Shown: positions 43,430-54,464 of the stretch, piece by piece
Numbering within the stretch: the stretch's first letter is position 1
Layout: each line of letters starts with the position of its first letter
Origin: Apostichopus japonicus
Taxonomy: Eukaryota > Echinodermata > Holothuroidea > Aspidochirotida > Stichopodidae
DNA: 64,000 bases
Direction of reading: 5' to 3'
Assembly: GCF_037975245.1 (NCBI RefSeq)
Contig: NC_092579.1
Coordinates: 12,200,678-12,264,677 of the forward strand
Notes under the pieces: model-generated
What the model saw: the letters and a program-made list of their open reading frames with translations, nothing else
Told to the model about the DNA's origin: nothing
Database searches by the model: none
Translations under genes and position numbers: made by a program

Positions 43430-43525
43430 GAAACCAGAGGCCCAGCTAATTGTCTAGTGGTAAAGACTTTTGCTTTTGCATCTCAAGTTCCCTGGCTCAA
43501 ACTCAACCTCTGCTTTTCCTTTTAC
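43430..43525 (+). repeat. tRNA-like element, diverged (right edge of array)
   Basis: TTAGAAACCAGAGGCCCAGC precedes TAATTGTCTAGTGGTAAAGA (A-box-like) and CTGGCTCAAACTC (B-box-like), followed by T-rich sequence. It shows the same linker plus tRNA-like body layout. Confidence 0.5.
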
Positions 43526-45073
43526 AATACTCATGTAAAAGGAAGAAAAAAAAGGAAGAAAAAAAAGAGTGATACTTTGAAATAACTTTTTTTTTTAATG
43601 ACAAATCAGTTCATGGACAGGATATACCTTCATCCCTCCCACCACAGTTAATACCCTTCAACTACCTGTCCAGAAACAGGTTATCCCTCATCAAATTATT
43701 ATGCAAATACTAATCAAAACATGCAATACATATTACATAAACATTCTTAGTGATACCTGCATCTACTATTGAGATGGTTGGTGACAACAGACAGTTATTT
43801 TCTATAATGTTTCTATTATTTATAATATCAGCCTGGAGGGGAGTTATTTAATGATACTAAGCAGTCACATGTACATATGGGATAAGCCTATGGCCTTTTT
43901 ACTTCACACCAGGTGGCTATCCAATTCACACCAGTACATTCTTTTTGGACATTTTTTTTTAAACATTTGGAAGACCATTTCATCATGAGGGGAAAAAGAA
44001 TTGATTTCTCCTAGATAAACATAATAACCCCATCTTACTTTAGCCAGACAGGGCTTGAATCCATAGGTTTGCTTGACGACAAGTTCCCAACAAAAAAGAG
44101 TTGGCCTTCCATGGCTGATTGATTATTCACTTTACAATACCATGGCACCCCTGCTACCATCAATTAAATTTTCTTTAACTTTCATTTATTAACTAAACCT
44201 GATTTTAATTAATTTTAGATAACTTAATTTTTACATTTTTTGCCCTCCAGTTTGAAAAAGGAAACGATACTACCATAGCACAAACAACATACATGTGGAA
44301 AGGTTGCTCCCTTTCATTGCTGTCTCAATCACACACCCCCCCCCCCCCCGCTCCGACTACCACACCCCACCAAATTATATACACGAAGAGTGCATTATTG
44401 AAAGTTTCTTTAAATATAGCCTTTTCATGCAGTAAACCTGTGCTGCTGCAAACTGAAAATTCAATTAAAAGATTCTCCCTCTTCACTTTCAACACTTTCA
44501 TTTCTCCTTCTCTATCCTTCACTTCACCACCCCCCCCCACCCCTGGTCCTTCCAACTATCATCCATAACTCCTGCCAATATCAAATTCAGTCACCTTAAC
44601 ATCCCCCCATAAAGTGTCAGTCAGTCAAGCACCACAATGTTTGTAGACCAAGAAATCAACACCCAAAACCCATTTTTAAACTCTAAAGCCCCATCAAATA
44701 AAGATGCTGTTTTTTCTTCTTTTTCTCTAAACAAGATAAACACACCAAATCCAAAATCCAAATCCAAAAACCAAATCCAAAATATATAAAATTCCAATTC
44801 CCATTTTGAATATTCTTCAAATTTTGTTTGCCAAGCTACGTTAAAAAAGTGAGTGTTATTCTTTTTGGCCTTCCCCCATCTTTGTGTTTGCATTGCAACA
44901 AGGTGTAGTTTTCTATACTAAAAAAAAACAAATGAAATCAAATAAAACTTAAATAAAAGATGATTACAGCACATGCAGGAGAAGAGTGAGAGCCCTCCCA
45001 AATACTACCGGCTTATGTATACAAAAGACCTTTTTTCCGAAATCCTTTTTCCGACATCGTGGCAATTCCAGAG
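43526..45073. other. Probable 3' flank and UTR of SRP68, no other gene
   Basis: AT-rich sequence with polyC and polyA runs downstream of the SRP68 stop (minus strand). TTTATT at about 44185 would read AATAAA on the minus strand. The ORFs here are short and repetitive. Confidence 0.45.
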
Positions 45074-45372
45074 TTACTTTACACCCCCGCTCCACCATCC
45101 ACGCAGGAACCCACCCAGACCCCCCTGCGGGGACGATTTATTCTGTTCCAGTTTCTCGTCCAATAAGGGTAACTCTATATGGTTCAGAACTATGTCAAAG
45201 AAGAGCGGTTTGCACGGTGACGGCTTAAAGTCCAGTGGAAATGTGGTGAAGTTGGGCTTGGCGGCCAGGTCCGGCTGGTTGGCGTTGTACCAGTCAAGCT
45301 ATTCCGCCAGCGGTCGATTGTCCTTCAGACCGAGTTGCGCCATTCTTTTGCTGATGGAAGGTTCATTGGAAT
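45074..45372 (-). CDS. SRP68: SRP68 last exon, with in-frame TAG
   Basis: Signal recognition particle 68-kDa subunit, which with SRP72 binds 7SL RNA in the cytoplasm. The acceptor TTTTTCAG abuts 45372. The exon plus one preceding G makes exactly 100 codons to TAA at 45074-45076. The signature SPCKPLFFDIVLNHIELP followed by KLEQ and a Gly-rich GLGGFLRGW end matches the SRP68 C-terminus as I remember it. Codon 25 is TAG (45299-45301), just after KDNRPLAE, where homologues continue into LD(T/W)Y. If real, the stop removes the last 75 residues, including the SRP72-binding end; otherwise it is a sequencing or assembly error or a damaged copy. Confidence 0.82.
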
Positions 45373-46551
45373 CTGAAAAATGAACGCAGAGAGGTTCTTG
45401 GTAAGCCATGGTATTTTTTTTAAAGTATTCTTGGGTGGAGGGTATTTTCTATGGGTGAGGATAATCCGGAGGGTGGGGGAAGTCAATTCAATTAACTGTG
45501 AGAAACGTCATTGAATTAGGAACCACCTAAGGCCTATTCTCATCTTTGTAGTAAGTTTGTCACCTTGAGCTACGTGACAGTTCATAAGTAGGGGGGTATA
45601 TTCGAGTGGAATTTGGGATTCGAATCCCTGAATAGAGAAAGTTTACAAAAACTTGTTAATTTGCAGTCATTTTTTGTTATTGCTGTCACAAACAGAAATG
45701 GATACCCACTTTCTATTATTTGTAGATGACAGAGACTGGTTCAATCGCAGTCTACAAGGCCAGATAAACTCTTTATATTTTGGCTTTCAATTTCTTTATT
45801 CTGACAAATTTCGATAGTACAAAAAAACGGCAGTTTTGATCGGGCTTTTGATACTTCCTTGTGATCCCTGGACATCATACATTCAGCTACAAGCAAAAAT
45901 AACTATTGTCTGTCCTGTCCACCACAATAATCCTATTGTAATATTTTCAGACCCTAAGGGCTAATAGGTCTCTCCCCCCCCCCCCCAAAAAAAAAAAGTG
46001 TGAAAAGGGATGGTGCTGCTTCCAACCGAATGAATCTTTTCACTCATTGTTTAACCAAAGAGAAAAATTTGGGAAAGAAAACAACAGATTATTAATATAA
46101 AGGCCATATTTCTCTGAATCATTGTCTATGCTCTGATGGAATACATTTGTTCCAGTAGCAGGGTTCAATTCCCAGGTTCCAAATGGACACGGCAGTTTAA
46201 TCTGCATTTTCCTGATGATCAGACCCAAAAGAGAACATCGATATGTCTGTCCACCGTTATCCCAAAGAAGAACCCTTTCAGAAACTCAAGGGTACTGAAG
46301 GGATTTCTTCCTTTTGAATTAACCAGGGTCCTACACAAAATTAACAGGGTAGTAACATGATGGTCTCTGCCTGATTCCCCTCCCCCACCCAATTTCTTTT
46401 CTTAATTTTTGGTATTCATCCTTTCATATATAGTCCATCTTGCATTTTGCCTTTTGAAAAACAAGAATCCTTAATCTTCATCCAAAGCAGCAAAAAGTTT
46501 CTTTCCAAACACAGTAAATTGAATATTATTATATTATTATTAAGTACATAC
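45373..46551 (-). other. Intron between last two SRP68 exons
   Basis: About 1.2 kb, starting GTATGT and ending CAG on the minus strand. It holds two short B-box-like sequences (GGGATTCGAATCCC near 45628 and GGGTTCAATTCCC near 46162), probably worn tRNA-derived repeats. No other gene. Confidence 0.65.
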
Positions 46552-46630
46552 CTAGAATGGAGGCCGCCTGAGCAGAGTACTTCAAGCCGTTGATATCTTG
46601 TGCAAGAGTGTCCAATTCCTCTACCTCCAC
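46552..46630 (-). CDS. SRP68: SRP68 penultimate exon
   Basis: A 79-nt exon with donor GTATGT and acceptor AATAG on the minus strand. It reads VEVEELDTLAQDINGLKYSA then QAASIL and ends in phase 1, joining the last exon to give ASILDSNEP. The pattern LKY(S/T)xQAxxIL matches the corresponding region of SRP68 from memory. Earlier exons are not in the window, or lie beyond the retrotransposon to the right and are not recognised. Confidence 0.75.
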
Positions 46631-46678
46631 CTATTGATTAAATGAAACCAAAATCTAATCATGATGTCTTCCACATTA

Positions 46679-46828
46679 AGTTTTTAGGGAGTGTCACTAC
46701 CCGACAAGCCCTATAGGTTTTTATAGTACACTTCCTTTCACAAGTTTTGTTTCTTATCTCCTTCTATGTCATATGTCATACTTATGTTAAAATAGAATAA
46801 AAATCAATAAATAAAATGAAATAAAAGA
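46679..46828 (+). mobile_element. CR1/L2-group 3' tail
   Basis: AAGCCCTATAGGTTTTTATA lies before ACACTTCCTTTCAC, ending in AATAAATAAAATGAAATAAA. It has the layout of the other three tails here, though it is the most diverged. Position is inside the SRP68 intron upstream of the 79-nt exon. Confidence 0.5.
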
Positions 46829-47339
46829 AATTAGTTACCTTTTTTTTTAATTTGAGTAAGAGTTTTGTTTTTGTTGTTGTTGATATCAAAACAAAAGGAG
46901 TTTAACCCCTGGTCGACCTGGCGAGAGGTCCTACGGGGGATAATAAGTTTGTTTTTATAGAATAGACATTTTTTTTTTTTCTTGGAGAGGTTGTCTATGT
47001 TCAGTCAGGGAATTGCTGGTAAATGAAGTCTTATATATTTACATAGGACAGGATAGCCATAATCATACCCGAGGTCAGAGTCGAAGAGTCAAATAGGGAG
47101 GGATTTCTAAAGGAGAGGAATTTTTTAAGTACTGAGAATTGTGGAGACGGAGTGGTTTCTATTGTTTGGGTAGGGAGTGGTTGTGGTTTCTATTGTTTGG
47201 TAACAATATAATCTGTATATATAGGTATACTTGGGCCTAGACCCATTTAGGAAAGGATTTTTTTAATGGAATGAGACTTTAAGTAGTAACAATTTTGAAT
47301 ACAGAAAGGGTTTGGTTTTTGGGTAGTGAGTTGTTGCGA

Positions 47340-47995
47340 CTTTGTATTTCAGGCGGGGAGGTCTTCAATCAAAGGGTCGTTCTCGAGGTTGTTTTCGTAT
47401 AACTTGGTGTTGAATTCTTCAAGTCGGGTGAAAGTAGATTTTGTGTTTCCTGCACGGAGAACGTACAAAGTAGCAATATAGGTAGGGATTTTGAGTGCGA
47501 GTCGATAAGCTGTGGTGTGGATTCTGTTTAAAATTTGTTTATTGGGATTAGAGATGGTAAGCAGGGAGATTCTCCCGTAACTGAGAATCGGTTTTACTTT
47601 GGATTTATAGATTTGGATAATTGTTTTCGGAGGGAAGTTATATTTGTGTGAGAGGATTTGAATGGATTTAAGTTGGAACCAGCAGCGTCCTGCAGTTCTG
47701 TTACAAAGTAGATTAAACGATAATTTGCTAACGAAAGTGGTACCAAGGAAGGTTGCATTAGGAGTAGCAGTGATTGAGGTGTTGAAAAGATTAATTTTGG
47801 AAATATGGTTATGGTATTTTGAGTTTATTATGGAGAAATTGGCTAGGTTAGATTTTGAGGGATATATTTTTGTTCTCCACATCAAGCACCAATTTTCGAG
47901 ATGTGTAATTGCTTTTTTAATATTTAGTTCCGTCATATAGATATTTTTACTGGTGCTCCAAATGGCTATGTCGTCAGGGTAGTGACTATAGTTGC
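47340..47995 (-). pseudogene. Jockey-like RT, catalytic DD and C-terminal part
   Basis: It starts just left of the hAT duplication with YSHYPDDIAIW (47964-47990, the catalytic YxDD with Pro where Ala is usual). It runs on through MTELNIKKAITHLENWCLMW, FLGTTFVSKLSF and KSKVKPILSYGRISLLTI to the C-terminus ending about 47349. 195 codons are open after the ATG at 47936. Confidence 0.8.
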
Positions 47996-50051
47996 ATTCA
48001 GATTAGGGCTGTAACGGTTAAACGGTTAACCGGTTAACCGACCGAACGGCCGGATAAACGTCCGCCGTACATCGTATAAGTTTAACCGTTTTTGTAATGC
48101 CAATTACGCAGTCGCAACGGCGCGTCTTCACATCACTTTATTCCCGAAATAGACCGCAACATTTGCTTGCCGAAAATCACGTAACAATTGCAAACTTCAT
48201 CACGCATCCATACAAAAGATTTTTAAGATTGGCGGTATGATTGAAGGGATTACCAAGCGATATGCGACCCGTGAAGCGCCTATTGTTACCCCGTTCGACA
48301 ACGTGGCGAGTCTGCATCTAATCCTTTCAAATTTATATTGTATTTAAGCAGTAAACGTTTTCTTTATTATGATGTAATTTCAGTTCAGTGTTCCCTCTGA
48401 GGTGCGGGATTCCATTCTACACTCAGTAATCCCACAAAGAAAACATTTGTCTGCTGGAAATCCCCGCATCGTTTTCTTGCATTCGCGAAAAGTTTATACT
48501 CAATGCACAACGTATACACTTGACTGTAAAAAAAAACTCTGAAAATCAGTAGAGAAATAACTAATTGTGTACGAAAAGTAAGTTGGTACACCTTTCAAAT
48601 TTTACGAAAGATCGAGCAAAAAACTTTCGAAAAATTCACGCGAAACTGGCAAATTGTGCTAAATGCAACTAATGTCATGTAAACAAGGCTCTAGTAACCC
48701 AATTATGAATAAAACGTAAGAACACATCTGGTGTTAAGTGGCGAAAAAGTATTTTCTAGAATTTCCAAAATTACGGAGAACATAATATCCTACCATAGTT
48801 TAGTGTATAGCAAATAGCCTAACCACCTCGTCGGTTACGGATTTCACGTAACTACAAAAACACAACTAATTGTAGGCCTATATTGCGAAGTTTACGTTTT
48901 CTACAAGAACATGGAAACAATATTAAGCATCTAGTTAATCAAGTCAAGTGGCCTTAAACATGTGATTACAAGGTTAACTTTCATGTATCATGTGGAATAG
49001 ATTGTCTTGTTCATGCGGAGGAGTCAGTTGCCTGTTTTACTTACCTAGCTGTTACGGGGATCATATTTTACCTACTTTTCTTAAACGTCTAAGATAATCA
49101 TGTCATGTCATGTCATTTCCAAATTTTCATCAGTTTCGTGACAATTTAAATTAAAAAAGTTGTCAGTATTTTGCATCCACAGCTGCGAATATTTTATCGC
49201 CAGACGCGCCAAATTTTCCGGGGCGTTAACCCCTGGACCCCCACAAGTGGTTCCAGCACATGACCCCACCGGGGGACTACCCCACGCCATTATGCTACGC
49301 GTGCTAATTGTGTTTGCTGCGCGAACTCCGGCGGGAAATCGACAGGGTGTTCGCGGGAAATTTTACAATGTTATCCACACTTCCCCCCAACCCTCTGCCT
49401 ACCCCGCCACAATGCACAAATTCAATATATCTGTGACCCATTGTTGTACTTGTAATTGCGTAGGCCTAGACCTACTACCGTACACTTCTGTAGTAATCGC
49501 TTCCTAACAACCGACTTTCCTAACCTTAGCCTAGCTGGTGAAAGCCTTGTAGTCTAACACTCCATATGATCGCGAACTTCAATACACAATGCCAATATTA
49601 AGTAGGCCTAGTAATATTAGGCTTATAACTGCCATACAATGCCTGCGCTATTACAGTAGGGGCTACGCAATTAACGAAGAAATATTTGCTTCGAATATCT
49701 CTGTAACAGTTACCGATGAACTGAAAGAGAAACAAAAATCTGTTTAAAACTTCATGAAAACGCGCGATTCGTCTTTTTCAATGCAACGATCGTCAAAACT
49801 AAGCAAATACAACCAAATTCTTGACATACGCGTTACGAAAAAACGATACGTGCAGCGCTATTTTGAGAATGTACTTCCGCATCAAAAGTGGTGGCGCTCT
49901 TTCGGAATTATAATCTGAGCTATATAACTCTGATTTTCGGCTCTTATTTTGAGGCAACAACACGGGTTACGTTTAAACGTTAACCGTTCGGTTAATAGAA
50001 ACGGTTAACCGGTTAGTGAATTAACCGGAATGACACAGCCCTAATTCAGAT
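47996..50051. mobile_element. hAT-type non-autonomous element 2
   Basis: The element proper is 48004-50043 (2040 bp). Terminal TAGGGCTGT inverted repeats are flanked by the perfect 8-bp duplication ATTCAGAT (47996-48003, 50044-50051). Subterminal sequence is full of overlapping GGTTAACCG palindromes at both ends. The internal ORFs (for example 49160-49507) carry no recognisable transposase motif. The GTTTAAACG-type motif near the right end is also found near the left end of hAT element 1, suggesting related families. Confidence 0.88.
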
Positions 50052-50950
50052 AGAGGGGGGATGTTCAAATCATTAACAAATAGGGTGCAGGGGAGGGGGC
50101 TGAGAACAGCGCCCTGTGGAGTACCTGCACCAAGTGGAATAGGTTTTGATTATTGGTTTTTGTAGCATATTTTGGCATTGCGCTCACTAAAGAAAGAGGA
50201 AAGAAGTCTGGTGTAATTGCAGGGGAGATTAAAGTTAAGTAGTTAAATTCTTATGCCGTTGTGCCAAGTTTTGTTGAACGCCTTTCGGCATCAAGGAAGA
50301 GGGCAGTGGTATCATGTTTTTTTATGAAGCCGATGCGAATTTCTTTGGAAAGGTGGAAAGTTTGGTTTATTGTAGATTTGTGTGCGCGGAATTAGCCTGA
50401 TTGATACGGGCAAAGTGATTAATTTGCTCAAGGTGGTTTCTGGTGCGGTTATCTATAATTCTTTCGAAAATCTTACCTAAGGCTGGTAGGAGACTAATTG
50501 GTTGATAGTTTTGAATTTTGGTGTGTCTTTACTTAGTTTCGGTATTAAAATCATTTTGGCGGATTTCCACAGGGTTGGGAAATGACCCAGTCTAAGGAGT
50601 TTGTTAAATAATGGGAAAATATGAGAGTTAATGAATATCGGAGGCCGACGGAGGGGAATCTTTTAGCATTAGGTCATTTATGTTGTCAAGACCAGGGGAG
50701 GAGGCATTTTTGCATATTCAGTGGCACTATACCAATCATTTATATCTATTTCTTTGAGTAGAGGGATGTTTTTGTTGAGACATCCTTAGAAGTTGGGGAT
50801 AAAGCTGGTTGCATTACAGATAATTGTACGGTCTATTTTGTGTTGGAATCTGTTATCGTATGGAGGGCCATCTAAGATATTGAATATAGTTTTCAAGTAT
50901 GATTCACTAAGCTTTATTTGGTCTTAAGTTTTTGTGATGTGGTTACCTAC
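50052..50950 (-). pseudogene. Jockey-like RT, N-terminal part and motif B
   Basis: Right beside the hAT element the minus strand reads GAGTPQGAVLSPLPCTLFVN then DLNIPPLSE, the PQG motif B. Further right, at 50400-50700, it matches the RT N-terminus seen intact at 38851-39171 but with more stops. Removing the hAT element and one duplication copy would bring motif B next to the catalytic DD. Confidence 0.75.
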
Positions 50951-52082
50951 TTTATCTCTAAGGCATTCATCTGTATTACCTGTGTTTGGGTTGTAATGGG
51001 TTTATGATATTTTTTTTATTTTTCCAAAAGTGTTTTGGGTTTTTGTCATTAATGATTGAATCGCATTTGTTTTGGATTCGGTTTTGGTCGATCGCCGATA
51101 TTTGTCTATTTATTTGTTTTTTAGGTTGGTTAATTTAGGTTTTTAGAGTTGGATCTGGGGAGATCATATAGGTTCTATGTAGGCGACGTCTGAGTTATTT
51201 AGTGTAAGAATATTCCTATTTAGTTTTGGATTTCTGTTTTGTTTTTAATGGGCAGTGTTGTTTGAAGGTATTAAAGATATGTTGGGCAATGCTGTCACAA
51301 TATATGCCGATGTAATTTAGTTTGTTGTTGTGGTAATTGGCAATAGTGTTGTTTGTTATGATCCCTTTTTAAATGATGTCCAGTCTGTTTTATTGTAATT
51401 ATACGTTAATTCGATATTTTGGATGCAACTGAGGTTTATGTCTAGCTCAAAAAGGAGTGGAAAATGGTCACTGATTAGGTCATCTTCTAGGATTTGAATC
51501 GAATGAGTTTTAGTTGCAGGGTGGTTTGAGGTTATGGCGTAGTCAAGTAGTTCAGTATTATAGTTTATTGTGTTTATCCTAGTTTTGGTATTTTGGTTAG
51601 TTATTGTTAAGTTGTGTTTATCACATATTTCTAAGAGGGATATGCCTTTTTCAGATATTTTGGTGCTACCAAAAATGATGTGGTGGGCATTTAAATCTCC
51701 TAGTAGTATTGTATTTTTATTAGAACTTTTTTTGATTGTGGATATGGGCTCATTTGGGGACTATAATAGCTAATAATGTGGAGAGGTTTATTGTCTCTTT
51801 CGAGTACATTTTCAATTGTTTGGGTTTGTTTGGGAGGAGGGTGGCTTTGAGGTTGTTTTTTTCAGCAATAAGTACTCCTCCCATAGAGCGAGAGATATCG
51901 TGTCTGAAAGTTTGGTAACCAGGGATGCTAAGGTGGGAATTTTTATTTAGTTTAGTTTCGTTTAACGAAATGATATCCGGGGAGTGGTTGGCGAATATAG
52001 TAAGTAGGAGGCTTAATTTTGGAAGGATACTGTTGATGTTTAGGTGGAGGAACTTGACCGAAGGAGGGAGTGTGCTTGTCAT
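50951..52082 (-). pseudogene. Jockey-like endonuclease, N-terminal part readable
   Basis: 51750-52082 reads LHLNINSILPKLSLLLTIFA, HSPDIISLNETKLNKN and SIPGYQTFRHDISRSMGGVL, the N-terminal half of an APE endonuclease with the conserved N, E (LNETKL) and GG. 50951-51750 is the decayed C-terminal half. The ATG at 52082 is a plausible ORF2 start. Confidence 0.8.
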
Positions 52083-52173
52083 GTAGGTGATTGAGGAGGG
52101 CTAAATATTGAAGGATGGTGGAGACGTTCCATAATTACAGTTTCTGGGATATTTAAGTTTAGGTGTTTTAGTG

Positions 52174-53230
52174 CTAACACGGTGGCGTAACTGGCAAGGT
52201 CGTCAGATTTAACATAATGTTGGCTTTTTGGAAGGTGTATTGTACTAATTCAATTACAAAGGTTGCGATATTAAGTTTTTTTTCAGTGACAATTTTATTT
52301 GTTATTTTAATTTTAGGGGTAAAAATGGTTACATTCGCTGGTTCTTTGTTCTTGTTGTTTGTTATTATTTTCAGTTTTAGCTTCTTTAAATTTTGGGCAT
52401 CCTTTGTTAAGGGCGACATGAGTCCCTGAGCAATTGGCACATTTTGGGTTTTCTTCTGGTTTGGGACAGTCTTTAACTCTGTGGTTTTCGCCACATCTGA
52501 GACATCTGGTTTTATTTTTGCAAGTATGGTGGGTGTGTCCAAAAAGTTGACATTTGAAACATTGAGTGATTTGGGGGGGTTCGTGGTATTCTTCTGTTTT
52601 GTGTTTAGAGTATCCTAAGTAGAAACCTTGTTTGATTAGGGATTGTTGAGGCTCTTGTTCTTCAAACGTCATTTTTACTTTCCAAGTTGTATTGTTTGTG
52701 GCATGACTAATGAGTCTTTTAGTTTGTATTGGGGTGTATTCTTGGTCTTTGAGTTCTTGTTCAATATATTTGATTTGAATTTCAGGGTTTATGCCACAGG
52801 CTACTACGGAGAAGTTTCTTTGTCATACTTTTTGGGGGATTCTTGGTTTGGGGTTGCCTAGTTTAGTCTTTTGAGTCCATGGTTTCAGGAGGATATTTGC
52901 AGATTTAGGGTCATGGGGGTGATTAGGATGTCGTTACTACGAAGACGGTTTATATTTGAGATCATGGCATTTGGTTTTTCTTCATTGATTAGTTTAGCAA
53001 GTGTTTATTGGGTTTTTTGATAGTTCTGGTAAGATTCCTGATACAATGATTGTTTGAGCGGACTTTTTGGTAATTGGTTTGGAGTTAGGAGATGGGTTTA
53101 TTTCAACGTAGATTGGACGTTGTCTTTTTCTGCTATTTTTGTACAGGGATCCAGTCATTAATGTCTATGTCAAAATCAGAGAGGTTTAGGTTTTCGACTA
53201 GGGAGGCGGTTATAGGTGGGTAAGGGGTTG
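52174..53230 (-). pseudogene. Jockey-like ORF1 (gag-like) with three zinc knuckles
   Basis: From about 53230 downward broken frames show SLVENLNLSDFDIDINDWIP, then TIIVSGILPEL. The frame from 52672 is open with CFKCQLFGHTHHTC (CX2CX4HX4C), CLRCGENHRVKDC (CX2CX3HX4C) and CANCSGTHVALNKGC (CX2CX3HX6C). This knuckle trio is the classic Jockey ORF1 pattern; the protein binds element RNA. Confidence 0.82.
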
Positions 53231-53533
53231 TCATATTGGCAAAACAGCCCCTCCCTACGGGTTTTAAAGGGCTTCTATACAATGAAATTGATCATAAACT
53301 TCACTTACCAGAAAGAATTAGTCTCCAGCCTAAGACGGCGGACGGAAAGAATAGGAACTCCTTTTGAAGAGACACACTATGAATCGAAAGTGTACTCGGC
53401 AGCGTTGTGTTGGTATCCAAGGACGCGTACGTTTTGTAAATGGCGAGTAAGTCATAGAGTGAAGGATGATGGGGTGGCGCTATGTCAAAAAGCTAACTGT
53501 TGACCAACATAATCCACAGAATCCTAAGGTAAG
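53231..53533. other. Possible retroelement 5' UTR or exon, unresolved
   Basis: Both strands are open here for 50-95 codons and splice-like sites (CTTACCAG, GTAAGT) flank the stretch. No motif is recognised on either strand. It may be the 5' UTR of the Jockey-like element. Confidence 0.3.
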
Positions 53534-54300
53534 AAGAGGAATGCAAAAGAAATTAGCCAGTTTTCTTCAAAGTAAGTCTCGTACATTTAGCACAAAACAT
53601 TAAACACTAATTAGCAACTAATTCCAACAAATTTTAGGCTGTGATTGAAACTTTACTGGTGGAAACATAATTAAATATATATTACATTTTTATGAACCTT
53701 TCTTTCTTATGACTAACCTTGACTGTATATTGCAGCTTTCCAGCTTAGCTGGTGTTTTTCCATCAAATCAGCTCATCTTTGAGTTTTCCGATCTTGACAA
53801 CAATCAACTGTCTTTTTAATTTACCACAACCCAGACCACACTAATTGGCAACTCTTTCCAACAATCTAAGGCAACAGTCATCAATTTAAGACAACCAAAT
53901 TACTAATTACAAAATGATTCCAACAAACTAAGGCACCGGGTCTCATTAATTTAGCACAAAACAGACCACACTAGTTAGCAAATGATATCAATAAACTAAG
54001 GCAAAACTTATAAATATAATACAAACACACCACACTAACTACCAACAAATTATCACAGTACTCCTCTACAATTTAGCCCAACAGACCACACTAATTAGCT
54101 ACTCATTCCACCAAACTAAGGCTCTTTAATTTATCACGAAACAGACCACACCAAAGTACCGACTGGTTCCAACAGGCTAAGGCACTGTGTCTCCTACATT
54201 TAGCACTGATCTTGACAAGCAACTGTTGAGAGGACAAGACTGATGTTCATGATACTGGCTTACACTGATGTTTCCCTTGAAACTTAATTTTCCTCCAATT

Positions 54301-54464
54301 TGTTAAATCACCTCCAGATAACACTTCCAGATATCTCTGTAGAGGACAAGCTTGAAGGATCTTCTCGTATTTGGTGGAGTTGAGATCTTTACCAAACAGA
54401 ACGTTTCCTCTCACAGTATCATTTTGGATCCAAGCTTGTTAAGCAACATAGGCCATGCAGATCT
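54301..54464 (-). pseudogene. ABCC (MRP-type) transporter exon, broken copy A
   Basis: The frame gives MAYVA, stop, QAWIQNDTVRGNVLFGK and KYEKILQACPLQRYLEVLSG then GDLT. This is the Q-loop region of nucleotide-binding domain 1 of ABCC transporters, where AYVPQQAWIQN is conserved (ATP-driven export of conjugates in that family). The first Gln of the QQ pair is TAA (54439-54441). An acceptor-like CATCAG lies at the 5' border. The 3' end has lost the GEK-GTAAG splice border through a deletion. Confidence 0.8.

Larger units (their letters stand above)
46900..53230 (-). mobile_element. Jockey-like non-LTR retrotransposon, decayed, split by a hAT element
   Basis: Minus-strand order is ORF1 with zinc knuckles (52174-53230), endonuclease (about 50950-52082) and RT (50052-50900 plus 47340-47995). 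A poly-T run at about 46969-46983 could be the 3' poly(A). ORF1-ORF2 order and CCHC type match Jockey. The hAT element (48004-50043) lies between RT motif B and the catalytic DD. Stops and frameshifts are frequent, so the copy is old. The exact 5' end is unresolved; 53240-53500 could be its 5' UTR. Confidence 0.8.

Noticed and set aside
53250-53500. Exon of SRP68 or ABCC
   Set aside because: Both strands are open with splice-like borders, and neither translation resembles these proteins; it may be retroelement 5' UTR.
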